NCBI GenBank assembly: GCA_965371245.1
Contig: CBDUXT010000031.1
Location: forward strand, 1-55,524
DNA from: CBDUXT01 sp965371245
GTDB taxonomy: Bacteria; Planctomycetota; Phycisphaerae; UBA1845
Length of the DNA stretch: 55,524 nt
Reading direction: 5' to 3'
The notes beneath the pieces were generated by a model. That model worked only from the letters and a program-made list of their open reading frames with translations, was not told the DNA's origin and made no database searches. Both the position numbers and the translations under genes were made by a program. Positions 33,387 to 44,800 of this stretch are shown here, in pieces; the stretch's first letter is position 1; each line of letters starts with the position of its first letter.

Positions 33387-36300
33387 ATGAACGAACGATA
33401 CAAACGAACGTCAGTGGCTGGTGCCTGTGTGTTGGCAGCGGTGTCCGTGTTCGGGCCGTGTGCTGCTCAGGCGCTCGCGCAAAGTCCCAAGACACCGCCG
33501 GCCAAGAAAACGCGTTCCCAGGCCAAGCCGACCGAGTCGCCCAAGAAACCCGGGCGTGTATCGACGAAGCGCCCGCCGCGGGGCAAGCCTGGACAGGCGA
33601 AGGATCCCAAGGCCAAGATCGACCCCGGCATGCAAAGGCGGCTCGACGACATCCTCCGAGCCCGAACGCAGACGCAAAGGGACCAGGCGCGCAAGATCGC
33701 GGCACAGCGGAACACGGGTGCGAAGCCGGGCGCGGCCGCCAAGCCCGCCGCCGCGAGGGCACAAACGCCCGCGCCCAGGCAGCCTGCGCCCAAGACGGCG
33801 CCGCCGACCCCCGCACGGCGGACGACGACCCCCGCGCGTTCGCGGCCAACCCCGGCGCGTCGTTCGCGGTCGGCGGCCGGTCGGCGGGTGGGTCGCAGCG
33901 AGCCGGCCAGCCCCTCAACGGTTCTGGACATCGCCCCGATCGAAGTCGAAATCCCTCCGGAAGAGAAGACCTACTGGTTCTCGTGCAAGGATTGCACCTA
34001 CCAGCAGTTGGTCGAGGGTTTCGCCCGGCAGACCGGGCTGGGCGTGATGGGGCAGACCCCCAAGGACGGCAAGGTCAATTTCGTCAGCACTGAGGCGCTC
34101 TCGTTCAATGAAGCGCTCTCCCGCGTGCGGATGATCCTCTTCAACTACAAGCCGCTGGAGCCCTACTGGTTGGATCGCCGTGACACACACCTGGAGGTCA
34201 ATAAGGTGAACGACCTCTACCGGAAGATCCCTGTCGAGCGAATGTTCAGGTCGGTCGAAGAGTACCGTGCGGCCGATCTTCCTGACGACGAGTTGGCGTT
34301 TGTCATCTACACGCCGAAGGAGGGGTCGCTCGCCGATCAGAACATCGTTCGAGATTTTCTTCCCGACTACATGCGCGTGACCCCGAAGGATGGTACGTCG
34401 GCCATCATCTTCGCGCTGGCCAGCGACATCAACAAGTACCTCGATTTGGTCACTAGACTAGTCACGGATGGGGCCGATCCGCGTATCATCGAGGTGTTTG
34501 AGCTCGAGCACGTGCTGCCCAGCGGGGCGCTGACCCAGATCCAAACGCTCATGGGGTCGGCCGGCGCGGTTGCCCAATCAGGAAGGCGTATGCCGAAAGG
34601 GATACGAATGCCCAGCCCACTCGACAACATGCGCGAGCCGGACGCGGTGTACCTTCCTGACGATGCAAGAGGGACGCTGCTCGTGCGGGCCATGCGCGAC
34701 CGGATCGAGAAGATCAGGGCGCTGCTTCCCTATATTGACATTGAGCAGGGCAAGGACAGGCGCGACCCGGTAACCATCCCAGTGGCCGGCAGGAGTGTGA
34801 CAGGACTGATCGATACGATTCAGATGATCCTCACGCAGAGCGGTGCGGGAGCCCGTGCCGCGGTGCCGAAGGGCCCGACGCGCAGACCGGCTAAGAAAGC
34901 GATTGGGAAGTCTGTTGCCGCTCCCGCCCGTCCCGTACGCGCGGCGGGCATCACGATGCTGCCTCACCCCACGCAAGACGCCATACTCGTGTTCTCCGAC
35001 GAGGAGGGCGTCGCCCGTGTCAGAGAACTCGTGGCTGAGTTCGACAATGACGACCAGGTCGGCCCCGTCCGTATCGCCCTTCAGTACACAACCACTCAGC
35101 AGATGCAGTCAACGATCAAGGCGGTCTTCATGCCGGGTGGCAAGGGCCGCACCGAGGCGCGGTTCCAACTGTTGCCCGGCCCCACGGGAGATGCCCTCTG
35201 GTTCACGGGTTCGCAACGCGACTTTGATCGCGTTCGAGAACTCGTCGCGATATTTGATGCCGCCATTGACGGCGTCAACTTGCACATTCATCCGCTTGAA
35301 CACACCAAGCCCTCGTTCGTGGCAAACATCCTGCGCGGGTTCGACAAGGGCGCACCGGCGAGCGCCGACGGCAAAGGGGTCAAGAGAGCGCGAGCCCGTC
35401 CCGCACCGGCGCAGAAATTCACGGCCAATGACGATGAAGGCTTTCTGTTCGTACTTTGTACGGATAACGAATGGGAGGTGTACCTGCCGATCATCAACGA
35501 GATGGACACGATCGCGGCTGATCAGCCGCCCTTCAGCCGGCTCATGCTTGAGCACATCGACCCCGAGCCGGCCATCGCCGCGCTGAGCGCGTTCTTTGCA
35601 GAGGGGCGTGGAGCGACGCTTCGGTTCTCGCCTTCGGACGGGGGGCTTCTTGTATTCGGCGCCACCCCGTCGGTCCTTGATGACCTCAAGCTGTTCTTGT
35701 CCGAAATCGACAAGCCGACCTCGGTCGTGCAGCGCACCTTTCATATCCGCCACCGCGCGCCGAGCGAAATCAAGTTGGTCATCGAAGCATTCGTAGGCAA
35801 CAACTCCAGCGCCAAACCGAAGGCGCGCAAGCCCAGGAAGCCGAGGGGCGGGCTCGCGCCGCCGACACTGCTGCCGCAGTTGACCATCGTCGAGCTGGAG
35901 GATCGACTCGTCGTCAGAACCACGCCCGAGAAGATGGAACGAGTGGCCGAGCTTGTTGAGGAGTTCGACGTGCCCGAGGTTCAGACCGAACTGAAGGTCT
36001 ACGGCGACTTCGCGCCCGGCACCGACATCGAGAAGCTGGCCGAAACCCTGGCGGCCACGCTGTCCGGGGGGCCGTCCGGGAGACCGAGCAAAGGTCCGGT
36101 GAAGGGCGGCGGTCCGGACGGCCCGCGGTTTATTCCCCAGCCGGGAGCCGGTGAGCTTCTGGTGATCGCCTCGCCCGAAAAGTATCCCGAGATCGAGCGG
36201 CTCCTGAACGTGCTGCGCAAGGCCGGCGAACCCGACCCGTGGGTTGTCGAATTCATCGAGGTCGCGCACGCCGATCCGGATGGGATCGTCACATTGGTTG

Positions 36301-39300
36301 GGCCGTTGCTTGACGTTGCCGCCCGCCAGTTCGTGGGCGATGGTCGCCTGAAACAGGTCGTCGGGACGGCCGCAACGCCCAAGAAGCGCGCCCAGCGAAC
36401 GGGGCAGGTCGTGTTCAGCGGCGACTACTACCACCTTGCCGCCGATGGGCAGAACAATCAAGTTGTGGTTTCCGCTCCCCAGCAACTGGTTGACGAAGCC
36501 GTCAGGCTGGTTGCCCGCTTCGATCGGTCGGGCGAGGCCGACGGTTCGATCTATCGCACCGTTGAGCTGGCCAATGCGAGCCCCGCGGACCTGGTCAAGT
36601 CCATCAAGGAGATGATCGGCGCCAATGCTCGCATCAAGAACAGAGGCAAAGCGGGTCGGACCGCCTCCCGAGCCGGAGGCACCATCGAGGGGCTGACCAT
36701 CGTCGCGGTACCCGGCGCGCAAGCGGTCTTCCTGCAAGGGCCTTCGGATGCGGTCGAGCAGGCCACCGAGTGGATCACCGAGTTGGACGGGGCGGCTGTG
36801 AGCGGTCACGCATTGCGCGTCTACCAGATCGTCCACGCCGACATCAAGCAACTCGCCGACCTCATTCTACACACGGTTGATACACCGAGCACCACCGGTC
36901 CCAAACGCGCCCCCAGACCGCGGCGACCGTCCCAGGATTCGACCGACGACGCGTGGGAGACCAACAAGACCTGGACCGGTCAATCGATCTATATCCAGGC
37001 CGACCTGATCGCCGGGACCATGATCGTGGCCGCCTCCGAAGCGAAGCTGACAGAGGTGGATGCGATCGTCGCACAGTTCGACGACGAGGAGGCGCCCGGC
37101 GTCAAGAAGGTACACCTTCCCAGCTTCGTGTACGACCTGAAGTATGCCGATGCCTGGGACGCCGCGTTCATGCTCGAGTCGCGTCTGGAACAGACCTGGG
37201 ACGATCCGGACCAGGTGCCGGAGGTCGAGTCCGCCTTCTTCGGTAACGCCCTGGTGATTCGCCACCCCGACGAAGAGCGTTTCCCCGAGATCCGGAGAAT
37301 CATCGCGGAGCACATCGACGTGCTGAGCGAAGAGGATCGCAAGAAGGTCAAGAAAACGTTCCCGCTCAAGGAGGGTATCAATGCGGAGTATGCGGCCAAG
37401 TTCTTCGAGGAGAATCTCGCCGGCGTCGAAGTTGATATTAAGAGCGGCTCCAAGGGGAAGCCTGACGAACACGGCATGGAGCGAGTCCGGCCGCCCAAGC
37501 GCAGGGGGTCAAACAAGACCGTGCTGCCGCAAGCCCTGCTACACATGGCCGACAACGCGGCAACCACCCTGCCAGGGCAGACGGCCGGGGATACCGACAA
37601 CATCGACAACGCCGCGCAACCGCCCGTGAAACGGACCGACAGCAAGCAGCGATCGGATCGGAACCAACGTCAGTCAACCAGCAAGACGGGCTCCAGGAAC
37701 CCTCTTCAGGAAGCGGCCAAATCGCTTCTGGGAATGGGCAGAAAGGATGATGCGAAAGGCCCACCGGGAGAGGGCGACTCGCGCTCCGAGCTGCGCATTC
37801 CCCCCGGTGAGCTTCTGAAGATCCGCTACAACAACGAGACCCGGTCGGTAACCGTCGAGGGAACCAACGCCGTCGTGGACCATCTCCAAGACCTGGTGGA
37901 AGAACTCGAAGAACAGAGTCGGGAGGTCTATTCCCCGCCGGACATTCGCATCTATCGCGCGCGCTTCATCGACGTCAACGTGGCGGCCGGCATCATCGGT
38001 GAGATGTTCAACGCCTCGCGCCAGCAGCGCCAGCAGATTGCCGCCGCTCAGCGACAGGCCCAGCAGCAGGCCCAAAGGCAAGCGCAGGCCAACGCGCGTC
38101 GCCAGCAACAAGCCCAGCAACAAGCCGGGCGCGGGCAACGGCCCAATCCGCGTGGTCAACAGCCGCCGCAGCCGGCCGCGCCACAGCTTCCGCCCACGTC
38201 CGTTCGTATCACGCCGAACCCGCGCGACCGGACGCTGATCTTCCGAGCCGACGCCGCCGTGTACCCGGCCATTCTCGAACTCCTCGCCACGATCGACCAG
38301 CCGCAACCGATCGAGAACGAGTTCAGGATGTTCCCGCTCAAGAAGCTCAACGCCGTCCAGGTCGAGACGCTGCTAAAGGACATGCTCGGTCTCGGGGCGA
38401 CCACGCGGCGCGTGACTCCCGCCGCGGGCGGCGCGGCGGGCAACCGTGGGCAGGCGCGGCGCGCGACGAGCGCCACAAACGGATCGCTCCCGCGCACCAT
38501 CTTGCAGAACATCACCACGGGTCCGGGTCAGCTCGGCCTCAACCCCGCCGACATCAAGCTCTCCAGCAACGAGCAGACCAACACGATCATCGCCATGGCG
38601 CCACAGGCCGCGCTGGACTTCATCGCCGACGTCATCAACCAGCTCGAGAGCGAGGATATCCCCGACCGCATCACGCGCTACTACGACCTGAAGCACGCGG
38701 ACGCCGGTGAAGTCACCGACTATCTGGTCAGCCATTTTTCAGAAACGTCATCGGGCGGCAAGAAAGGAACCCCTCGCGGCGGGAGCGCGCTCGGCACGCC
38801 CAGCGTCGTCCCGTTCACTTCGTTGAACCTGGTGACCGTGCAGGCCACCGAGGAAGAGCTTCGCGACGTGGATGACATCGTCGCACGGCTCGATCAGCCG
38901 GCCGCCGACGACGACTGGCAGACCGCCAACCTGATCAACCTGGATGCCAAGACGACGGCCGACACGCTCAAGACGATGTTTGGACTCAGCGCCTCGATGG
39001 GTAGCAGGGGGAAGGCCAAGTCCGGCTCGCCCGAGTTTGTCGGCGATCCCGGCACGCACGTGCTCTTTTATCGTGCGGCCGAGAGTCTTCACCAGCCCAT
39101 CCTGGACGCGATCGCCAAGCTGGAGGCCGACGCCCTCGAAAGGACGACGCTCCGCGTCATCGATCTCGAAAACGCGCTCCCCAGCCGCATCGCCGAGGCG
39201 ATCGAGAGTGCGTATGGGTCCGCGCCTCGGCGCGGCGGAGGCGGCGCCAACCCGCCGTTCACCCTCTCGGCCCACGACTCGGGCAAGAAGCTGTTCGTGA

Positions 39301-41663
39301 TGTCCAACAACGTGATGTATGCCAAGATCGAGTCACTGGCCAGGTCGTTGGATCGCCCCGAAGCGCTCGGCTTCGAGTTTCGCATCTATCCGCTTCAGTA
39401 TGCCAACGCGCGGCGCGTCCATGAACTGCTGAACAAGTTGGTGACCAACTACATGCGGCAGGTGGGTTCCCGCGGGGAGATCGAGGCGTTCAGCGTCGAG
39501 GTCGATGATGAGGCCAACGCGCTGGTCGTGCTCGGCGGTGACACGGTCTTTAAGTTCCTGGAAGACAACCTGCCCAAGATCGACAACCCCGCGGCGGCCT
39601 TCGCCTCGCCCGGCTTCTTCATGGTACACCTCGAGCAGGCCAATGCCGTCGAGGTCGCACAGAGCATCGCCAGGCTCTGGAGCGAGAGGACGCTTCCGCC
39701 GGGCGTCGATCCGCCCCAAGCCGAGGCGAACCGCACGCTGAACACGCTCATCGTGCGCGGCACGCCCAAGCAGATCAAGGAGATCAGGGAAGAGTTCATC
39801 GGCCCGCTCGAGGCGCAGACCGCGGCCGCCCTGCTGACCGAGACCATTTCCCTGAAGTTCGCGCGGGCCGACACGGTCGCCGACTCTATCAATCAGATTT
39901 TCGAAGCCAAGCGACGTGCCTACAAGGAAATGGGGCAGGGGCAAAACATCTCACCGCTTCAGTTCACGGCCTTTGTGACGCCCGACGCGTCAACCAACCA
40001 GGTCGTCGTTCAGGCGGGCGAGGAAAACATGGCCTTGATCAAGGCCCGAATTTCCGAGATTGATCGAGCGGACGTCGCCCGGGCCGCATCGACCTCGATG
40101 AAGATCTACCCCATCCGCTTCGCGGAACTAAGCTCTGTCGTCGCCATCATTCACAACTGGGCCAGGTCGCGCCCGGAGCGGCTCGGCGTGACCGACGAGG
40201 TGATCGCCACCGCCGAGCCTGCGACCCAATCGGTCGTAGTCAATGCCGCCGAGTCGAGCCACCTGATCATCCAGGACATGATCGACCAGTTGGATAGTGA
40301 CCAGGCCGCCGACCGCAAACCCAAGGTTGAGCGCTTCGTGGTGACGGGCGATCCCGGGCGGGTCCAGGACGCCGTCAACCAGCTCTATCGCGGCGCAAGA
40401 AACCCACGCGACCAGGTCATGGCGATCGCCGATTTCGTCGGTAACGCCGTCATCGTGCAGGCATCAGCCGAGAATCTTCCGCGCGTCGCGGAGCTTATCG
40501 CCAGCCTGGATAGCGCGGAGGGCGATGAGCTCGATGTTCACGTCGTGAACCTGGAAAACGCCGATGCCCAGGCCGTCGCACAAACGCTGACGGAGATTTT
40601 CATTCGCAGCCGCCCCACCCGGAAGGGCAACCAAGTGCCGCCGGTTTCCATCTCGGCCATGCAGGGCGCCAAGTCGCTGCTGATCAAAGCCAACGAGGCC
40701 GACTTCAGCGAGATGGAAGGGATCATCGCCCAACTGGACAGTAGCGAGGCCGTCATGCCCGAGACGGTGCGCGTCGTGTCGTTGCTCTTCACCGACGCCT
40801 CGGAGATGCAGGGGGCGCTGGAGACCTCCCTGCGGAAGCCCGGCGGCGGACGGAACAACGAGCTCGCTGGTGACGTGCGGCTCAGTGTGCTTTCTCAAAG
40901 CAACGCGTTGGTCGTCAGCGGAAGCACGGACGAGGTCGATCGCGTGGAGAAGACGATCCAGATGCTCGACGTCGCCGGGGAACCGGGCAACGCTCCGACG
41001 GCGATCGTGCTCACCCACGCCAACGCCGGCGAAATCGTCCCGATCCTGCAGGAAATGTTTAGCCAGTCGACAACCAGAGGACGCGGCAAGTCGGCGCCCG
41101 TGATCGTGGGCGACGATGGGACGAACACGATCCTGGTTCGAGCCGACCCAACCGACTTGGAGGCGATCAAGGCCACCGTGGCACTGCTCGACACCGATGA
41201 GGAGAAGGTGCCGGGGTACCGCCTCGTGTCTATCTCCCCCGGTCTGAACGTGACGACGCTCGCCGACCAGGTGGAGGAAACCATCAACAGCGGCGCACGC
41301 GGAACGGGGCGTAGGGGGCGCGAGATCGCGACACTCTCCGTGCGGGCCGACACGCGCAGTCATAGCGTTATTCTCTCCGGGAACCCTTCCCAGTTCGATG
41401 ACGCCGAGAAGCTGATCCGTGCTCTGGAGGAGACCGGACCAAGCGGCGGCAAGGGTGTGCGGTTCATCAAGCTGGGGAAGATATCCGGGGCGGAGATTCA
41501 GAGCATCATCGCGCAGTTGCAAGGCGACCAGGCGGGTTCCACCGGCGCGCGCGGCGGACGAGGTGCCGATCGCCGGCGCAACACAGGTCGCCGGCAGAAC
41601 GCACCTCCTCGGCGCGGTCAGACCGGCGGGCGCCGTAGAAATCAGCGGCGCCCTGGTCGGTAA
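33387..41663 (+). CDS. Giant secretin-N-domain repeat protein without secretin barrel (2758 aa)
   Basis: An exported 2758-residue protein with a strong GGAGGA site. A signal sequence (KRTSVAGACVLAAVSVFGPC) is followed by a basic Pro/Ala/Lys region to about residue 180, then an N0/STN-like domain (about 190-285; KTYWFSCKDCTYQQLVEGFA). I count about 27 degenerate N1-type units of 75-110 residues, each ending in a form like xxSNxLIVxAxxxxxxxIxxLIxxLD, for example NTLIVRGTPKQIKEIREEF and NALVVSGSTDEVDRVEKTIQ. Long basic, Gly/Pro/Ala-rich loops interrupt many units, and a Gln-rich block lies near 1541-1595. The tail is Arg/Gly-rich. No VPxxTG or barrel motifs occur. It is sandwiched between gspM-like and gspD, so it belongs to the secretion machine; I infer a periplasmic scaffold or channel extension. 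Confidence 0.85.
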   Translation: MNERYKRTSVAGACVLAAVSVFGPCAAQALAQSPKTPPAKKTRSQAKPTESPKKPGRVSTKRPPRGKPGQAKDPKAKIDPGMQRRLDDILRARTQTQRDQARKIAAQRNTGAKPGAAAKPAAARAQTPAPRQPAPKTAPPTPARRTTTPARSRPTPARRSRSAAGRRVGRSEPASPSTVLDIAPIEVEIPPEEKTYWFSCKDCTYQQLVEGFARQTGLGVMGQTPKDGKVNFVSTEALSFNEALSRVRMILFNYKPLEPYWLDRRDTHLEVNKVNDLYRKIPVERMFRSVEEYRAADLPDDELAFVIYTPKEGSLADQNIVRDFLPDYMRVTPKDGTSAIIFALASDINKYLDLVTRLVTDGADPRIIEVFELEHVLPSGALTQIQTLMGSAGAVAQSGRRMPKGIRMPSPLDNMREPDAVYLPDDARGTLLVRAMRDRIEKIRALLPYIDIEQGKDRRDPVTIPVAGRSVTGLIDTIQMILTQSGAGARAAVPKGPTRRPAKKAIGKSVAAPARPVRAAGITMLPHPTQDAILVFSDEEGVARVRELVAEFDNDDQVGPVRIALQYTTTQQMQSTIKAVFMPGGKGRTEARFQLLPGPTGDALWFTGSQRDFDRVRELVAIFDAAIDGVNLHIHPLEHTKPSFVANILRGFDKGAPASADGKGVKRARARPAPAQKFTANDDEGFLFVLCTDNEWEVYLPIINEMDTIAADQPPFSRLMLEHIDPEPAIAALSAFFAEGRGATLRFSPSDGGLLVFGATPSVLDDLKLFLSEIDKPTSVVQRTFHIRHRAPSEIKLVIEAFVGNNSSAKPKARKPRKPRGGLAPPTLLPQLTIVELEDRLVVRTTPEKMERVAELVEEFDVPEVQTELKVYGDFAPGTDIEKLAETLAATLSGGPSGRPSKGPVKGGGPDGPRFIPQPGAGELLVIASPEKYPEIERLLNVLRKAGEPDPWVVEFIEVAHADPDGIVTLVGPLLDVAARQFVGDGRLKQVVGTAATPKKRAQRTGQVVFSGDYYHLAADGQNNQVVVSAPQQLVDEAVRLVARFDRSGEADGSIYRTVELANASPADLVKSIKEMIGANARIKNRGKAGRTASRAGGTIEGLTIVAVPGAQAVFLQGPSDAVEQATEWITELDGAAVSGHALRVYQIVHADIKQLADLILHTVDTPSTTGPKRAPRPRRPSQDSTDDAWETNKTWTGQSIYIQADLIAGTMIVAASEAKLTEVDAIVAQFDDEEAPGVKKVHLPSFVYDLKYADAWDAAFMLESRLEQTWDDPDQVPEVESAFFGNALVIRHPDEERFPEIRRIIAEHIDVLSEEDRKKVKKTFPLKEGINAEYAAKFFEENLAGVEVDIKSGSKGKPDEHGMERVRPPKRRGSNKTVLPQALLHMADNAATTLPGQTAGDTDNIDNAAQPPVKRTDSKQRSDRNQRQSTSKTGSRNPLQEAAKSLLGMGRKDDAKGPPGEGDSRSELRIPPGELLKIRYNNETRSVTVEGTNAVVDHLQDLVEELEEQSREVYSPPDIRIYRARFIDVNVAAGIIGEMFNASRQQRQQIAAAQRQAQQQAQRQAQANARRQQQAQQQAGRGQRPNPRGQQPPQPAAPQLPPTSVRITPNPRDRTLIFRADAAVYPAILELLATIDQPQPIENEFRMFPLKKLNAVQVETLLKDMLGLGATTRRVTPAAGGAAGNRGQARRATSATNGSLPRTILQNITTGPGQLGLNPADIKLSSNEQTNTIIAMAPQAALDFIADVINQLESEDIPDRITRYYDLKHADAGEVTDYLVSHFSETSSGGKKGTPRGGSALGTPSVVPFTSLNLVTVQATEEELRDVDDIVARLDQPAADDDWQTANLINLDAKTTADTLKTMFGLSASMGSRGKAKSGSPEFVGDPGTHVLFYRAAESLHQPILDAIAKLEADALERTTLRVIDLENALPSRIAEAIESAYGSAPRRGGGGANPPFTLSAHDSGKKLFVMSNNVMYAKIESLARSLDRPEALGFEFRIYPLQYANARRVHELLNKLVTNYMRQVGSRGEIEAFSVEVDDEANALVVLGGDTVFKFLEDNLPKIDNPAAAFASPGFFMVHLEQANAVEVAQSIARLWSERTLPPGVDPPQAEANRTLNTLIVRGTPKQIKEIREEFIGPLEAQTAAALLTETISLKFARADTVADSINQIFEAKRRAYKEMGQGQNISPLQFTAFVTPDASTNQVVVQAGEENMALIKARISEIDRADVARAASTSMKIYPIRFAELSSVVAIIHNWARSRPERLGVTDEVIATAEPATQSVVVNAAESSHLIIQDMIDQLDSDQAADRKPKVERFVVTGDPGRVQDAVNQLYRGARNPRDQVMAIADFVGNAVIVQASAENLPRVAELIASLDSAEGDELDVHVVNLENADAQAVAQTLTEIFIRSRPTRKGNQVPPVSISAMQGAKSLLIKANEADFSEMEGIIAQLDSSEAVMPETVRVVSLLFTDASEMQGALETSLRKPGGGRNNELAGDVRLSVLSQSNALVVSGSTDEVDRVEKTIQMLDVAGEPGNAPTAIVLTHANAGEIVPILQEMFSQSTTRGRGKSAPVIVGDDGTNTILVRADPTDLEAIKATVALLDTDEEKVPGYRLVSISPGLNVTTLADQVEETINSGARGTGRRGREIATLSVRADTRSHSVILSGNPSQFDDAEKLIRALEETGPSGGKGVRFIKLGKISGAEIQSIIAQLQGDQAGSTGARGGRGADRRRNTGRRQNAPPRRGQTGGRRRNQRRPGR

Positions 41664-41818
41664 GTGTAATGAAGCGAGTAGCCGTGAGGGCGGTTTCGTC
41701 TCCGATGGCTAAAGAGATGTGCGGTTTTGGGGCTAAGCGCCGATACGGTGACGGAACGGTCGCCGTTGCGAGTGGGATCGTCGGGCCGTGGATGTAGGCC
41801 TGAACTGAATGAGGCAAC

Positions 41819-44800
41819 ATGATGAGTTTGAAGCAGCAGGACTGTAAAATGGCGCTGAGCCACGTGCGATCCGCCGCGAGGTCGTGGCTCGCCGCCATCT
41901 GCGTGATGATCGCCGGCTTGAGTGCGGTCGCTCAGGTGCGTGGTCAGGCCGAACGGTCACGGCGCCAAGTGCCTCCCAACCGCGCGCAGCAGCCGGGCCG
42001 GGTTGATCCGGTCGTCGATGAGAAGCCCCTTGAGCCCAGCGCCGTCCAATCCCTCTTGCGCGACCTCGATCCCAAGGCGCTCAACCTTTCCGGGGCGGAG
42101 ATGACCGCCGAAATCATCGGCGACCAGCTCATCCTGCGCGGCAACGAGAGCGACCTCGACATCGTCGAGCGTCTAATCACGCTTCTCGAGCAGAGCGTTG
42201 AGCAGAAGGCCATGCAGATTGTTCACGTCACCGAGAAGGACGCACGGGACATCGCCAGCAGCCTGGAGCCCACTCTTCGTGAGACCTTTGCCAAGCCCGA
42301 CCTGCGGCCCGAGCACGAGCTGGCCATCACTGCCCTCTCCGGGAACATCCTATTGGTTACCGCGCTGCCCGAACAAATGGATGTCATCATCGACTTGATC
42401 AAGCAGGTGGACGACGAGGACGACCTCCTGCCCGAACCCGAGCAGCTTGTCTTTCACATCAAGTTCCGCCGGGCCAGCGACGTGGCCGAGCAACTCACGG
42501 AAATCGTCGCCAAGATTCGCACCGAGCAGGGCGTGGACCGAGAAATCCAGATCATTCCCAACGACGCCAACAACAGCATCCTGGTGCTCGCGCCGGAATC
42601 TGAGCGGATCAAGATTCAGAGCCTGATCAACGAGCTGGACGTCGAACCGGTCAAGGGATGGGGCGAGGTCAAGCTGACGCTCTTTCCGCTCATCCACTCG
42701 ACCGCCACCGAGATGGCCGGCGTCATCAACGACCTGCTCACCTCACAGCAGGACCGCGACTCGACGGAGGAAGTGATTCACCGGCTTAGCATCAGCAAGG
42801 TGCTACCGGGCGGTGGGACGATCGATTTACCGCCGATCGATCTGCAAAAGCCGTTGCGCATCATCGCCGACTCGGGCACGGAGAGCCTCATCGTTGCCAC
42901 CGTCGAAGAGAACGTCGGCCCCATCGGCGACCTGATCCGGCTGATGGACGGCGTGCCGATGGCCGAGGCGGTCGATGTGAAGCTCTTTCCCCTGCGCTTT
43001 GCCGACGCGGAAACGGTTTCCAACCTGCTTCAGGAGATGTTCGACGGCGGCGGTCAGTTGACGGAAGACCCGGACGGCGGCGGCCAGAACGCGGTCCCGG
43101 ATGGTCTCATCGGAAAGGCACTCGTCTACAACCTCGGGCTACACGCCGACGCGCGCACCAACACGCTGATCGTCACCGGTCGGCAGGAACACCTGCTGCT
43201 GGTCGCCCGCGTGGTGGCGGACCTCGACCGCCCCGCGACGGAACTCAAGTTCCCGCTGACCTTCATCCGCCTCGCCTATGCCGACGCCACCAGCATCGCC
43301 AAGATTCTCACCGACCTGTTCGAACAGAGGATGCAGGCGGCCGAGGCGACCAACGCCGGCACCGCCGCCATCGAGCGCGAGCGGCTCTTCATGACCGTCG
43401 ATGTCAGAAGCAACTCGCTGATCATCTCCGCCTCCAGGGAGAATGTCGCGGAGATCAGGACGATCGCCCGTCAGCTCGACGCCAAGCCGACCGCGTTTTT
43501 CGACCAGATTCGCCTGATCCAGTGCCACCGACTGTCGGCCACGGATGTGCAAGAGAAGGTCGAGGCTTTGTGGGAACGCAAGACGCGGCTTCGCGGAGAG
43601 GCCGAACAGCCCGAGGATCAGCCGGTTCTCGCCGTCGATGATCGCAGCAACACCTTGCTGATCGCCTCGAGCCTGGAGGATTACGAAGAGGTCAAGCACC
43701 TCGTTGAAACGCTCGAAACCCAGCCGGTGATCGAGGACACCAAGATCTTCGGGCTCGAGTTCGCCGATGCGGTCGTGCTCGCCGGGATGCTCGATGAGCT
43801 CTTTCAGGGGATCGCCTCCGAGGCCGAATCCTTCACCGCGCCGACCGTCCTGCCCGATCCGCGAAGCAACGCGCTCGTGATCGCCGGCTCGCGCGACGCG
43901 ATGGATCGTGCCGCCCGCCTGATCGATCGGCTGGACGTCAAGGCCGGTCCGATGTCGTCCGAGATCAAGGTCTACGAACTCAAGTTTGGTTCCGCCGTCC
44001 AGCTTTCCGAGAAAATGGAAACACTCTTCGAGTCTATGATGGAAGGCGGGGAGATCGAGCGCACACCGATCGTGCTCCTGCCGGACGAGGCCTCGAACGC
44101 TTTGATCGCCAGCGCCTCGCGCGACGATCACGAACTCATCGTGTACCTGCTCGGTCTGCTCGACAAGCCGTCGAGCCTCTCCCGTCAGTTCGAAATCTTC
44201 CCCCTGAAGCTCGCCCGCGCGACGTCCGTCGTCGAACGCCTTGAGTCGCTGTTCGCAACGCAAGGGGGTGATTCGGGTGGGCGCGCCGACGCCATCGCCA
44301 CCGAGGCGGATGAGCGCACGAACTCCGTGATTGTCTGGGCGTCGCCCGCGCAGATGTCGAACATCGCGGAGGTCATCGAGCGACTCGACACATCGACGCC
44401 CGCGGTCGAGATGATGGTCCGGGTGATTCAACTACGGCAGGCTTTGGCCGAGGACTTCGCTGAAGTGTTGCGGACCACCTTGATGGGCGACGACGGCGGC
44501 GGTGACGATGCGCCGGCGATCATCCTCAAGTGGGCGGACCAGGACGGCAATGTTCGGCAGCTTCTGCGGCAGGACATTCGGCTCGAGGCCGACCCGCGAA
44601 CCAACTCGCTCATGGTGATGGCTCCGGCCGCCAGCATGGACATGCTCGAGGCGATGATTCGAGAGTTCGACGCCATTCGCCCGATCGCCTCGGAGCTGCG
44701 GCTCTTTCCGCTGACCAATGCCGACGCCGAGGAGATGGTGCAACAGCTCGAAGACATCTTCGATCCGGAGGCGGTCGATGGAGAGACGCAGCAGCAGTTG

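Noticed and set aside
35109..36851. Minus-strand frame of 580 codons inside the giant N-domain gene
   Set aside because: Antisense shadow in high-G+C DNA; the plus frame has repeat structure and a signal peptide.
43139..44431. Minus-strand frame of 430 codons inside gspD
   Set aside because: Antisense shadow; no recognisable motif.
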